Source of the DNA: an uncultured Roseobacter sp. | GTDB taxonomy: Bacteria; Pseudomonadota; Alphaproteobacteria; Rhodobacterales; Rhodobacteraceae | Direction: 5' to 3' | DNA length: 44,769 nt | NCBI RefSeq assembly: GCF_947491795.1 | Contig: NZ_CANLKW010000012.1 | Span: 1-44,769, forward strand | Shown: positions 1 to 8,469 of the stretch, one piece after another | Position numbering within the stretch: position 1 is the first letter of the stretch | Layout: every line of letters begins with the position of its first letter | Translations under genes and position numbers: made by a program | The notes under the pieces: model-generated | What the model was told of the DNA's origin: nothing | What the model saw: the letters and a program-made list of their open reading frames with translations, nothing else | Databases searched by the model: none

Positions 1-2
1 GC

Positions 3-863
3 GACATTCTCAATGACGTGCACGTCGAACTTGGCACGCTGTTGGAGCGTGAGAACGTGTTGCGCCGGGATGGGGTCATTGAGGAGGCCCGCGAGCTGCG
101 GGCGCATCTGACGGAAGACCGGATTGCGGCAACGTCCAACGAATTGCGTATCCGCACACCACCTGCCCTTCGTGAGGAAGCTGGGACTGAGACCCGCGCC
201 GTGGAGCGGCTCGAGGACGAGCAACGCGCCTATCTGAGGGATCACCCGGAACTGATCCAAAGCCCGACTGATGTCATCCGCATGGACGAGGAAGGCCGGA
301 CGCAGATTGTCGACCGTACTCTGGCCGGCCGGATTACCCGGGAGGTTGAGGCCGCGCGCATGGCGGCGCATAGCCAGACACCGATCTCCGTAGCTGTCGC
401 GCGGGACCTGCAGGTTCGCTACCCGGATATGCCCGGGCACCTGGCCGAGGGTCTGGGTGAGACCTACGTGCGTGTCAGTGAGGCCCGTCAGATGGAGAGG
501 GAGGCGCGTCCTGTTGAGACACCCGAACTGGATCGTGTTCTGGCCCTTGAGCGCGCAGGGCAGCTGACCGGGCCCTTTGAGACGGAAGCTGACCGCACGG
601 CATTCCGTGCGGAGATCGCGAGGGTGATCGATGAGAAGCAGTCAGCCCGGCTTACCTCTGGCGATGCCGACGCGCTGGAGCAGGTTCTCGAAGACCGCCT
701 CGACCGGCTCTACGCCACCAGGGCTTATCTGCAGTCTGACGCCGCAACGGCCAACTCCGAAGCCCTGCGACAGGTAGCCGATGAACTCGCCGAAACCGAA
801 TACGAAAAACACCAAACCGCAGATGTCCACAGAGAAACTGAACGCCAGATGACACATGGGTAG
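3..863 (+). CDS. Probable C-terminal part of a conjugative relaxase (VirD2-like), 5' end outside the window
   Basis: The frame is open from the first bases of the window, so the gene begins upstream; an internal GTG at 18 is not evidence of a start. The 286 visible residues are charged and mostly helical, rich in Glu, Arg and Ala (for example EEARELRAHL and ETEADRTAFRAEIARVI), with no signal peptide or membrane segment. No catalytic motif is visible, as expected if only the tail remains. The relaxase assignment rests on context: the stop overlaps by 8 bp the start of a virD4/traG-type coupling-protein remnant, and a relaxase commonly sits beside the coupling protein. Any long coiled-coil conjugation protein would also fit. 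Family uncertain, coding nature likely. Confidence 0.5.
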   Translation, partial: DILNDVHVELGTLLERENVLRRDGVIEEARELRAHLTEDRIAATSNELRIRTPPALREEAGTETRAVERLEDEQRAYLRDHPELIQSPTDVIRMDEEGRTQIVDRTLAGRITREVEAARMAAHSQTPISVAVARDLQVRYPDMPGHLAEGLGETYVRVSEARQMEREARPVETPELDRVLALERAGQLTGPFETEADRTAFRAEIARVIDEKQSARLTSGDADALEQVLEDRLDRLYATRAYLQSDAATANSEALRQVADELAETEYEKHQTADVHRETERQMTHG

Positions 864-1040
864 GGTGCGCATTGCCGTCGGCGTGCTGATGGTAACGATG
901 GTCGCCGCCGCCATGGGCTAAACCATCGCCTCAGCTGTGCTGACCTTCAAAGACCTTGGATTCGGCGCAGAAATCGACTTCGCCTATATCGCGCAGCGCT
1001 ATCCCGGCATACGAGACCACAGGCCGCATGATTTCCAGCT
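856..1040 (+). pseudogene. N-terminal remnant of a VirD4/TraG-type conjugation coupling protein
   Basis: Starting at ATG 856 the frame encodes MGRVRIAVGVLMVTMVAAAMG, a typical N-terminal membrane helix, then meets TAA at 919-921. Beyond the stop the same frame continues sensibly (TIASAVLTFKDLGFGAEIDF, then AYIAQRYPGIRDHRPHDFQL), resembling the periplasmic loop after the first helix of VirD4/TraG ATPases. The stop most likely replaced a Tyr codon (TAT or TAC to TAA). Similarity ends at about 1040, where IS66 transposase sequence begins in another frame, so the ATPase domain is missing. VirD4 would link the relaxosome to the type IV secretion channel; this copy cannot work. The start overlaps the preceding gene, a translational-coupling arrangement. 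Confidence 0.6.
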
Positions 1041-1519
1041 GATGAGGCCATTAAGCGCATCGGGCAACTCCATGCGGTAGAGAAAGAGGCACGCGGGTCG
1101 CCGCCAGGTCGACGCGTCGATCTCAGACAAGCACAGGCAAGGCCGATCTTCGATGATCTGGAAATGTGGCTCCACGCTCAACTGCCCAGTATCTCGGGTA
1201 AATCACCACTTGCTGGCGCGATCCGCTATGCACTGACGCGTATGGCGCGACTGAGGCCATGTCTCGACCATGGCATCCTGGAATTGGATAAAATACCGCC
1301 GAAAGGGCCATGAGATCGGTAGCAATCAGGCGCAAAAACTACCTGTTTGTCGGATCGCAGACCGGTGGCCGCGCCGCCGCGATTGCCTACACTTTGCTCG
1401 AAACCGCCAAACTGAACGATATCTACCCGCAGGCTTGGTTTGCCGACACACTCGCCCGCATTCCAGACTACAAGATTAACCGCGTCGATGATCTACTGCC
1501 TTGGAAAACTAATCCATAG
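1041..1519 (+). pseudogene. IS66-family transposase (TnpC) C-terminal fragment, frameshifted
   Basis: From 1041 the sequence reads DEAIKRIGQLHAVEKEARG and then FDDLEMWLHAQLP, the late part of IS66 TnpC. It runs up to HGILELD at about 1290, where one base is lost: the expected LDNNTAERAMR motif is split between two frames. The second frame continues AMRSVAIRRKNYLFVGSQT, then GRAAAIAYTLLETAKLNDIYP, and ends in PWKTNP at TAG 1517-1519. The N-terminal two thirds, the accessory orfs and the terminal repeats of an IS66 element are absent. The fragment is fused directly to the virD4 remnant, so this insertion or a later deletion removed the rest of the conjugation gene. Confidence 0.85.
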
Positions 1520-1653
1520 GGCAGTCAGGCCAGACGCTTACCGATGGGTCAAATCCTCTGCCGGTGTTTCGCATTTTAGAGCTCTATCGGTCACTCTTTG
1601 AGCAGTCTGGCAACTGCGGTTCGTGCCTTTCTTCTGCTTCCTATAAGTTGCTA

Positions 1654-2039
1654 TTAGAGCGACTTTCTCATCAGGACGAACGGCCCTTCCGGGTATGATT
1701 GCAACTCTATAAATTCATAGCCAAGAGCCGAGTAAAACTCTCGCGCAGTTAGCGAGGAATGAACCATGACTTCTGGTATCGCTTTTTTCGCGCTTCCTCT
1801 TCAATTCTTGCAACCAGCACTTTGCCAAACCCTCGCCCTTGATACGCCGGCTCCACCAACATCGAACGCAGATAGTCACCTCTCAGCCCCACTGTTCCAA
1901 CAAGGTTGGCACCTGCGAAGCACAAAAGAACAAACTCGTTTTCAATTCGTCCGGCAACTGGCTCCGGTTCAAAAACCGTGCACAGCCTGTCGATAGATTT
2001 TTGATCGTAGCCTTTGGAAATTGAAACGCGACGATTGCT
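1654..2039 (-). pseudogene. GNAT-family N-acetyltransferase remnant, frameshifted
   Basis: On the minus strand the frame from 2039 reads VSISKGYDQKSIDRL, then FVLLCFAGANLVGTVGLRGDY and LVEPAYQGRGFGKVLVARIEE. The last contains the acetyl-CoA-binding motif (Q/R)xxGxG/A of GNAT enzymes (QGRGFGK). After an A6 run (T6 at 1783-1788 on the plus strand) the reading moves one frame and continues TAREFYSALGYEFIELQSYP and FVLMRKSL, ending at 1654-1656; the FYxxLGYE segment is typical of the last GNAT strand. A TGA at 2040-2042 precedes the conserved part and no start is seen, so the 5' end is also damaged. Substrate unknown. It is unrelated to the EPS genes and probably a passenger gene in decay. Confidence 0.65.
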
Positions 2040-2315
2040 TCACCGCAAATCCGCCGCATAATCAAAACAACAAGATGTGCCAGATCCTCTCTTAGCTCAG
2101 GCCACCATTTGTCCCAAAAACCCTGACGACGGATATATAAAATTTACCATAATTTACATTATCCTAACATTATGTTTGTAGCGGTACGCGCTACTTTGAA
2201 GTGCGACTCCTGTTAGAAAACAATGAGTTATCTAAAGCATCCGGCCAAAAACCTGAATCGTGAGGGATTCCCATAAGAGCTGATCTGTGATTCTCCCTGT
2301 TTGGGAGGATGGATC

Positions 2316-2979
2316 ATGTCAGCACCTTTGCCAGACGCGCTGCGGGCGTGGTTTCAGAGATTGATTGAAGAAGGGTTAAGCGGGCGTGCTGCGGCGTTGC
2401 GTTTGAAGCTTTCACCCGCCACCGGCGCGCGTTGGGGACTTGCGATCCGGCGAACTGGGAAGGCCATAGCCGCGCCTCAAGGGCGCCCGGATCGCGTAGT
2501 CTTCATTGACGAAACCTCTGTCAAAACCAACCTGACCCGCCAGCGTGGGTGGTCACAGCGCGGCAAGCGACTGGTCATGGATGCGCCCTTTGGATCATGG
2601 GGCACACAGACCCTCATCGCAGGTCTCAGCGCCGATGCGTTGATCGCCCCATGGGTCATTAAGGGGGCGATGGATGGCGAAGCCTTTGTAGCCTATGTCG
2701 AGCAGGTGCTGGTGCCGTCGTCATCCTGGACAACCTTGCTACGCACAAGAATGCCGCTGCGGCCAAAGCCATGCGCAAAGCCGGATGCTGGTTCTTGTTC
2801 TTGCCGCCGTACAGCCCAGACCTGAACCCGATTGAAATGGCATTCTCGAAACTCAAGGCGCACCTGCGCAGGATCGGCGCTCGAACCTTCACCGATATGT
2901 TCCAAGCGCTTTCCGATATCTGTGACCTCTACTCCCAGGACGAATGCTGGAACTACTTCAAGGCTGCCGGATATGTCGC
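2316..2979 (+). pseudogene. IS630-family transposase, internally deleted and frameshifted
   Basis: ATG 2316 follows a strong GGGAGGA ribosome site. The product begins with an HTH region (LIEEGLSGRAAALRLKLSPA) and reaches AIAAPQGR, then jumps to PDRVVFIDETSVKTNLTRQ, the first Asp motif of the DDE domain. The roughly 50-residue segment normally between them is missing. Near 2716-2720 a second lesion shifts the frame from EQVLVP to VILDNLATHKN, which continues GCWFLFLPPYSPDLNPIEMAF (second Asp and Glu) and ends at GYVAG. The natural stop and right end are lost by fusion to an IS30 fragment. The 250 bases before it (2043-2315) hold AT-rich sequence and presumably the left end of the element; no other gene is seen there. 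Confidence 0.85.
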
Positions 2980-3122
2980 AGGATCGAAGATTGGTGGCTC
3001 GCAAAGGTCCCTGTCGCCGAAATGGCACGCGTTCTGAAGCGCCACAAATCGACGATCTTCAGAGAGATCAAACGCAACTTCTGGGCCGATGGCGTGTTCC
3101 CAAAAAAGTACGCGGGACACTT
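2979..3122 (+). pseudogene. IS30-family transposase N-terminal fragment
   Basis: Right after the IS630 sequence, a different frame reads RIEDWWLAKVPVAEMARVLKR and then HKSTIFREIKRNFWADG. This is the helix-turn-helix region of IS30 transposases (the R-HKSTIxREIKRN motif is diagnostic), ending at KKYAGHFG. There is no start codon, no DDE domain and no terminal repeat. It is one link in a chain of broken mobile elements between the conjugation remnant and the VPLPA-CTERM gene. Confidence 0.75.
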
Positions 3123-3158
3123 CGGCACACCCCTAAATTTCGGGGGATTACCGCCCCG

Positions 3159-3830
3159 TTAAAGCGTTTTTCGCTTGTGAGCAAGAACACCGAGGCCAAA
3201 CATTCCTAATATCATCATGGGGAGACTTGCGGGTAGTGGGACGGGTGTGGGTTCATAATCCACATTCAGTACTGATGGATTCCCGTTGGTCGCGACGTAA
3301 AGTATTTCCAGTGAGCCTCCTGAAAAACCTGAGATATCCGTTGTGATTTCACTAGTGGGCCCTCTGGACTCTCCAAATGGTTCAGTACTTCCGTTTTGAA
3401 AAAAAGCTATCCCATCATCATGACGGACAACAAATTCTCCGGAATCGAGAGGGAAAGTAGCCGAAAACAAAAAGAAAGTCGTCGTGGCTGTAGAGTTACC
3501 GATGCTATCGGTGCTTAGCTGAAGATCGCCGATATCGAGACCAGTTACCGTGCCGCCACCTGTGCTAAGCCAGCCTGCGATAGTTGTGCTGTCATCTCCA
3601 TTGAATGTTCCAAAGTTTAGTTCTCCTTCATATTGAAAGGTATCTATTGATCCAGGCGCAGCCGTTCCTGCCTCGCGTATCAGGTTTTCAAGTGTGGCTT
3701 GAGAATCTGCCGAATTCATATTTGTCGTGTGTACGACGCCAACCTCAAACAGGCCGGATAATGTCGCAGCCTGCGTTGCACCAGCGAGTGACCATATCAG
3801 TAGTATTGTGGAAAATAGCGTTTTCTTCAT
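3159..3830 (-). CDS. VPLPA-CTERM sorting-domain protein (predicted exosortase substrate)
   Basis: A 223-residue secreted protein. ATG 3830 is preferred over an in-frame ATG eight codons upstream because it gives a standard signal peptide (MKKTLFSTILLIWSLAGATQA, cleavage after Ala). The body is rich in Ser, Thr, Gly and Asp with alternating beta-like stretches and no cysteine, consistent with an extracellular beta-sandwich. The last ~27 residues are the tripartite sorting signal: a VPLPAS motif, a hydrophobic helix (MMILGMFGLGVLA) and a basic tail (HKRKTL). Such proteins are exported by Sec and processed by exosortase; the VPLPA variant is associated with XrtD, encoded at 30480-32084. The gene stands alone between decayed insertion sequences and is AT-richer than the EPS genes. 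Biochemical role unknown. Confidence 0.85.
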   Translation of the reverse strand: MKKTLFSTILLIWSLAGATQAATLSGLFEVGVVHTTNMNSADSQATLENLIREAGTAAPGSIDTFQYEGELNFGTFNGDDSTTIAGWLSTGGGTVTGLDIGDLQLSTDSIGNSTATTTFFLFSATFPLDSGEFVVRHDDGIAFFQNGSTEPFGESRGPTSEITTDISGFSGGSLEILYVATNGNPSVLNVDYEPTPVPLPASLPMMILGMFGLGVLAHKRKTL

Positions 3831-4047
3831 TGTAATAACCCTGTGACACCCCAATTGGTTGTTTCATTAAGCGCATATGCCCTCATGGGGAGTCAAATGT
3901 TATATTTGTCGCTTGCTCAGCAGAGGGGCGGTCGAAAATCTGAGTATCTGAGCTTGGTGGAATTCCAGCTTTTGACCTCGCGATGTTGACAGTATGAAGA
4001 CGTGAAAACAGCACGGTGATCGAGAAGAATTACAGCGCTGCATTTTA

Positions 4048-4877
4048 GGGTCAGGATGCATTGATTTTCTGCGCGCTGCATGATTCACGGCTCCTCAAAA
4101 CGGAGGGGTGACATGTCTGATCTTTACTGGCTGAGCGACGCGCAGATAGCGAAGCTTGAACCTTTCTTTCCCAAGTCCCACGGAAAGCCTCGGGTCGACG
4201 ATAAACGTGTGTTGTCCGGTATTATCTTCATCAATCGCAACGGTTTACGGTGGCGGGATGCGCCTGCTGAATACGGGCCACCCAAGACGCTTTACAGTCG
4301 TTGGAAGCGCTGGAGCGAGAAAGGAATCTTCGCCCGGATGCTTCTGGAACTTGCGGATCAAGGTGGCGAAACGGACACGCTGATGATCGACGCCACCCAT
4401 TTGAAGACGCACCGCACTGCGACCAGCATGCAGTTGAAAAGGGGGGCGTGGCCGCCTGATCGGGCGGACCAAGGGCGGGATGAACTCGAAGCTTCATGCC
4501 GTCACGGACGCTCTTGGTCGGCCTTTGCGGATGTTTCTGACCGCCGGTCAGCGCAGCGATTACATTGGTGCGAAGGCTTTGCTGAGCGACTTGCCTGAGG
4601 CCAAACACATGCTCGCGGATCGTCGCTATGATGCGGATTGGTATCGCGAAGCCCTTGAAGACAAGGGGGTCACGCCATGCATCCCGTCGCGCAAGAGCCG
4701 CAAAGTCCCAATCCCGCACGACGAAACCCGTTACAAAAGCGACACAAAATCGAGAACAGCTTTGCCCGCCTCAAGGACTGGCGGCGCGTGGCCACACGCT
4801 ACGACAGATGCCCAAAATCTTCCTCTCAGCCTGCGCATTGGCCGCCGTCATTATGTTCTGGTTATGAATCCTGACCC
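4048..4877 (+). mobile_element. IS5-family (IS427-group-like) insertion sequence, about 830 bp, inactive
   Basis: The element is bounded by inverted ends GGGTCAGGATGCA (from 4048) and TGAATCCTGACCC (to 4877), differing at one position over about 13 bases. Both are flanked by TA, which fits a 2-bp target duplication. Size and protein match IS427-type elements. The transposase has two frame changes, described under the pseudogene at 4113. The intact ends with a broken transposase mean it could move only if helped in trans. Confidence 0.75.
4113..4867 (+). pseudogene. IS5/IS427-type DDE transposase, two frame changes
   Basis: ATG 4113 follows GGAGGGG. Frame 1 encodes MSDLYWLSDAQIAKLEPFFP and NGLRWRDAPAEYGPPKTLY up to the first Asp (LMIDATHLKTHR). 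At the A4G6 run near 4436-4446 the coding moves by -1 into KGGRGRLIGRTKGGMNSKLH, reaching the second Asp (LADRRYDADW). This first shift lies where IS427-type elements use programmed -1 frameshifting between orfA and orfB, so it may be functional. A second shift near 4735-4740 (RYK to QKRHKIENSFARLKDWRRV) lies just before the conserved Glu region and looks like a one-base deletion. It ends FLSACALAAVIMFWL, stop 4865-4867. The second lesion makes it non-functional. Confidence 0.8.
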
Positions 4878-5153
4878 TAGGCAGCAGCCGTCTTTGTGGT
4901 GATTGAATTAGACCAGACTACTGGGTCAGTTTGACGGCGACAGAAGGCACCCATAAAACATAACGAACGCAATCAGAAAGTCTTCTGAATAGGATGTTTT
5001 CAGCGGATTGTTAAAGGATCAGAGGCGGGTGTACTCGTGTTTGTAAAAGAGATGACCGCGTTTCCCAAAGGACTGAACTCTGGCCGTGCTTAGAGCTGCG
5101 AGGGCTGTACCAATGATTGTTTTGCGCGCTTAAATAGCTCTTCCACAAAAGTT

Positions 5154-5993
5154 TTATTCGTAGCCGTATCCACCATAGGACATTTCGTCGTCACCGACTG
5201 CGCCGCTGCCGTTGAGGACCACGCCCAACACGTTGGTGTGTTCGGCGATTTCGTGTTCGGCGGCGTCGAACTGGCCATAGCGGGTCTGGTTGGCCCGGGC
5301 CACGATCAGCGCGCAGTCAACGTTGTTGAGAAAGGCGCGGGTGTCATCGCTGACCAGCACAGGCGGCAGGTCAAAGATCATCAGGTCCGGTTTGTAGCGG
5401 TCCTGGATCTCGTCCAGCCTGGCCTGGGTTTCGTCGCCCAGCAGAATGGTCGTGGGGTCACTGGCCGCCTGGTTGGTCAGCGACAGGATCACATTGGAGC
5501 CGACACGCATGGCCTGCTCCTCAAAGGAGACCCCGCCCGTCAGCACATCGCTCAGATTGTGCGGGTTGTTCAGCCCCAGGGTTCGGCTGGCATGGGGCCG
5601 GCGCAGATCGAGATCAAAGAGCATGGCGCGCAGGTCTTTCTGACGCCCCAAACCAAGCGCCAGGTTACAGGCGATGGTGGTCTTGCCACTGCCCGGTGTG
5701 GCTGAGGTGATGGCCAGGCGCGTCCAGTTGTTCTGGCGCATCTGCAGCAGGATCTTGGTGCGCAGGATGTCAAAGGGCGTTGCCGCCTTGCCCGCCTTCA
5801 GCGTCACGATGCGGTTCTTTTCCAGCAGCGCCTCGGAGGGCTGGCAGAGCGGGATACTGTCCCACAGGCTGTCGGGCGCGCTGCCGCCGCCGGCCGGTTT
5901 GCGCGCGGCCGGACGGGGGGTGGCCGGTTCCTGCTCTTTGCTGCCCGCCCGTTTCTGACGGGCTTTTTCGATGGCGGTCTGTAATTTTTCCAT
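5154..5993 (-). CDS. CpsD/CapB-type tyrosine autokinase of EPS biosynthesis
   Basis: A 279-residue cytoplasmic BY-kinase. Walker A is SATPGSGKTT (Lys ~104), Walker A' is AMLFDLDLRRP (~123-133) and Walker B is DLMIFDLPP (~203-211). The C-terminus ends in a tyrosine cluster (YGGYGYE), the usual autophosphorylation site. The first ~60 residues are a low-complexity Pro/Ala/Lys linker. In alphaproteobacterial EPS systems this kinase partners with a separate GumC/Wzz-like membrane protein, here the gene immediately upstream (59 bp away), and its phosphorylation cycle governs chain length and export. It is the last gene of the leftward three-gene operon. About 275 bases beyond it, up to the IS at 4877, hold no gene. 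Confidence 0.9.
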   Translation of the reverse strand: MEKLQTAIEKARQKRAGSKEQEPATPRPAARKPAGGGSAPDSLWDSIPLCQPSEALLEKNRIVTLKAGKAATPFDILRTKILLQMRQNNWTRLAITSATPGSGKTTIACNLALGLGRQKDLRAMLFDLDLRRPHASRTLGLNNPHNLSDVLTGGVSFEEQAMRVGSNVILSLTNQAASDPTTILLGDETQARLDEIQDRYKPDLMIFDLPPVLVSDDTRAFLNNVDCALIVARANQTRYGQFDAAEHEIAEHTNVLGVVLNGSGAVGDDEMSYGGYGYE

Positions 5994-6052
5994 ACTTCAG
6001 TCCTGCGCTGGAATATAGGTGCGGAGCGGATGATACACGAAAGGGGTTACCA

Positions 6053-7573
6053 TCAGGAAAAGCCCAGTTTGCCGACAATTTTGGAGGCAAGAAGCTCCAG
6101 CGGCATATACTGGCTGTCGATGATCCACAGCGCCAGGGGCACCCCGACCAGCACCGCGACAAAGGCGGTGATCAGCGCGCCGCGCCGGACCCAGCGGTGG
6201 GTCTGGGATTCCATGAAGGGGATGGTGGCCAGCGGGGTCACGCCAAAGCGGCTGACGATCTCTGCGGGGCGGCGGATGGAACGGTTCAGCAGCTCCAGCA
6301 GCACAAAGAACCCGACCGCAAGGCCCAGCCCTGCCCCGACCCCGGCTGCGATCAGCTTGGTGCGGTTCGGCCCCGAGGGCCGGTTCGGCACATTGGCCCC
6401 CTCGAGCACAGAGACACGCTGGCCCTTGGAGGTGACCTCGATCCGCTCGCCCATCTGGGCCTCGCTCAGGTTGCGCACAGCCGCGTTATAGAGCGACTGG
6501 ATGTTCTGGTAGTCCCGGTTCAGCGCGCCGAGCGCGATGCTGTTGGAGGGGGTGGCCTCGATCGACAGGCGCAGCCTCTCAAGCTCGCCGCTTGTCTCGC
6601 TGATGGAGCGGGACAGGTCGGCCATTCGTGCGTCTATCTCAGCGAGATTTATGTCCAGAATCGAGGCCCCACCTGCGTCGCCGCCGCTCAGCTGTCCGGC
6701 GACAACACTTTCCAGCTGTCCGATCCGGCTCTGCAGCAGGCGCACCCGTGGGTGGGTTTCCGAATAGACCGCCAGGGCCTGGTCCAGATCGCGGCGCAGC
6801 CGGTTGAGCTGCTGGACCTCGGAGGACTGGTTGGCACCATTGTCGATCCGGCCGGTGGTCTCAAAGAGGGTGGTCATCTGCTGTCGGCGCTCAGAGAGCG
6901 AGGAGAACTCGCGTTCCAGCCGGGACAGGCGCTCCTGCAGCAGGGACTGCCGGTTCTGCCGGTAGCCGAGGTCATCCGGCAGGGCGTTCTTGTTCTGGTT
7001 CTTGAAGGAGACTATTTTTGCACTCTGCGCGTCCAGCTCGATGCCCAGACGCTCGACCTCCTGTTCAAAGAAATCCAGTGTGCCCTGGGTTCGGTCGAGG
7101 CGGAAGCGCGCGCTGGCATCCAGGATCAGGGTCACATATTCGTTGACCACGGCCGCCGCGACGCGTGGGTTTTCATTCTCAAAAGTTATGCTCATCAGCA
7201 GGGCCTGATCGCGCCCACCGGTCCGGCGAATCCGCGTGGCCGAGCGCATGCCGGCGACCACATCGTCGGGCCGCATCTGGCGGATATTCGGGAAAACGCT
7301 GAATTCATTTGCGATGTCGATGAGGTTGGCGCGGGTCAGCAGCTGCTGCTGGATCACCGAGAGCTGTTCGCGGGCCCCGGCCTGGATCGTGGAGGAGGCC
7401 ATGGAATCGGGGATCTGCGGGCTTTCCACCAGCAGCCGGGCAGAGGCGGAATAGACATCCGGCAGCCGCATGGCCACCGCCGCGCCGATGCCGGCACAGA
7501 TGAGAAAGAGCGCGGTCATCACCGGCAGGCGCCGGATCAGAAGTTTAAAATAGAACCAGAGATCGATGTTCAT
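6053..7573 (-). CDS. GumC/Wzz-family polysaccharide chain-length determinant
   Basis: A 506-residue inner-membrane protein with Wzz topology: an N-terminal helix at about residues 14-36, a long periplasmic region with extended coiled coils (about 160-250 and 270-350), and C-terminal helices at about 410-435 and 465-488. It is related to the chain-length proteins of EPS systems that co-occur with exosortases. It would set polymer length with the kinase encoded downstream (5154-5993), which supplies the ATPase this protein lacks. Its start overlaps the stop of the ATPase gene by 4 bp (ATGA), so translation is probably coupled. Confidence 0.9.
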   Translation of the reverse strand: MNIDLWFYFKLLIRRLPVMTALFLICAGIGAAVAMRLPDVYSASARLLVESPQIPDSMASSTIQAGAREQLSVIQQQLLTRANLIDIANEFSVFPNIRQMRPDDVVAGMRSATRIRRTGGRDQALLMSITFENENPRVAAAVVNEYVTLILDASARFRLDRTQGTLDFFEQEVERLGIELDAQSAKIVSFKNQNKNALPDDLGYRQNRQSLLQERLSRLEREFSSLSERRQQMTTLFETTGRIDNGANQSSEVQQLNRLRRDLDQALAVYSETHPRVRLLQSRIGQLESVVAGQLSGGDAGGASILDINLAEIDARMADLSRSISETSGELERLRLSIEATPSNSIALGALNRDYQNIQSLYNAAVRNLSEAQMGERIEVTSKGQRVSVLEGANVPNRPSGPNRTKLIAAGVGAGLGLAVGFFVLLELLNRSIRRPAEIVSRFGVTPLATIPFMESQTHRWVRRGALITAFVAVLVGVPLALWIIDSQYMPLELLASKIVGKLGFS

Positions 7574-8469
7574 TCTGCTGCCTTACCGGGAAACTGATGG
7601 TTACCTACAAGATAGTCACGGTCCAGAAACAGCGGCGGGTTCTTGACCGGGTTAAAAAAGATGCCGTCGCGGATCAGCTCGCTGATCAGGGGGCTGCCGA
7701 CACGTTCACGTTCCGCGCCCGCCGCATAGACCAGTGCCAGATCGCACAGTTTGTTCACCAGCCGCGGGACGCCGCCCGTTTCCGCGTAGATGCGGCTGAG
7801 CGCGGGCCGGGTAAACTCCTCTCCGGAGCCACCGGCGTGAACAAGCCGGTGTGTAATGTATTTTATGGTCGTGGCCCGGTCCATCGGGTCGAGGTGATAG
7901 GCCGCCGCCACCCGCTGGGCAAACTGCCGCAGCTCGGGGCGTTCGATCATATGGCGCAGCTCGGGCTGACCCACAAGGATCAGCTGCATCAGCTCGTCCT
8001 TGTTGGAATTGATGTTTGTCAGCAGCCGCAGCTCCTCGAGCGCCTCGATGCTGAGGTTCTGTGCCTCGTCGATGACGAGCACCACATGGCGCCCTTCGGC
8101 ATATTCGCTGATCGCGAAATCCTGCAGCGTCTGGTGCAGGTCGACATAGTCGGCCCGGGCATCATGCGGGATGTTCAGCGCATTGAGTACCCAGCGCAGC
8201 AGATCGCCCCGCCCGCCCTGGGCATTGGAGATCAGCCCGATGACCGTGTCCGCGTCCAGCGAGCTGAGCAGTTTCTGGATCAGGGTGGTTTTGCCGGCCC
8301 CCACAGCCCCGGTGATGACCGTCAGCGGCGAGCGGGTCAGAACACCGTATTCCAGCACGGAGTAGGCACGCCTGTGCGCCGGGGACCAGAACAGAAAGTC
8401 CGGGTCCGGCAGCAGCGTGAAAGGCCGCTCTCTCATGCCGTAGTGGGTGGTATAAAGATCCATACTCAT
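7570..8469 (-). CDS. ExeA/MSHA-type AAA ATPase of the EPS export system
   Basis: A 299-residue AAA ATPase. It begins MDLYTTHYGMRERPFTLLPDP, the signature N-terminus of ExeA-like proteins linked to exosortase/EPS loci. Walker A is ITGAVGAGKTT (Lys60), Walker B is HVVLVIDEAQ (~128-137) and a sensor region QLILVGQPEL follows. No membrane segment is seen. Homologues sit beside Wzz and kinase genes in exosortase-associated EPS clusters; their exact job is unproven, with assembly or energising of the export complex proposed. First gene of the leftward operon, reading from the 8470-8986 intergenic region. The annotated start (MSMD) could be two codons later. Confidence 0.88.
   Translation of the reverse strand: MSMDLYTTHYGMRERPFTLLPDPDFLFWSPAHRRAYSVLEYGVLTRSPLTVITGAVGAGKTTLIQKLLSSLDADTVIGLISNAQGGRGDLLRWVLNALNIPHDARADYVDLHQTLQDFAISEYAEGRHVVLVIDEAQNLSIEALEELRLLTNINSNKDELMQLILVGQPELRHMIERPELRQFAQRVAAAYHLDPMDRATTIKYITHRLVHAGGSGEEFTRPALSRIYAETGGVPRLVNKLCDLALVYAAGAERERVGSPLISELIRDGIFFNPVKNPPLFLDRDYLVGNHQFPGKAAE

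Noticed and set aside
3129..3145. CCCCTAAATTTCGGGG as a terminator of the VPLPA-CTERM gene
   Set aside because: Only a 4-bp stem with no T run on the relevant strand; too weak to call.
5780..7597. 605-codon open frame on the plus strand
   Set aside because: It lies antisense to the chain-length, kinase and ATPase genes, which have clear families; its translation is a GC-rich shadow (rich in Gly, Asp, Gln, Arg) with no motif.
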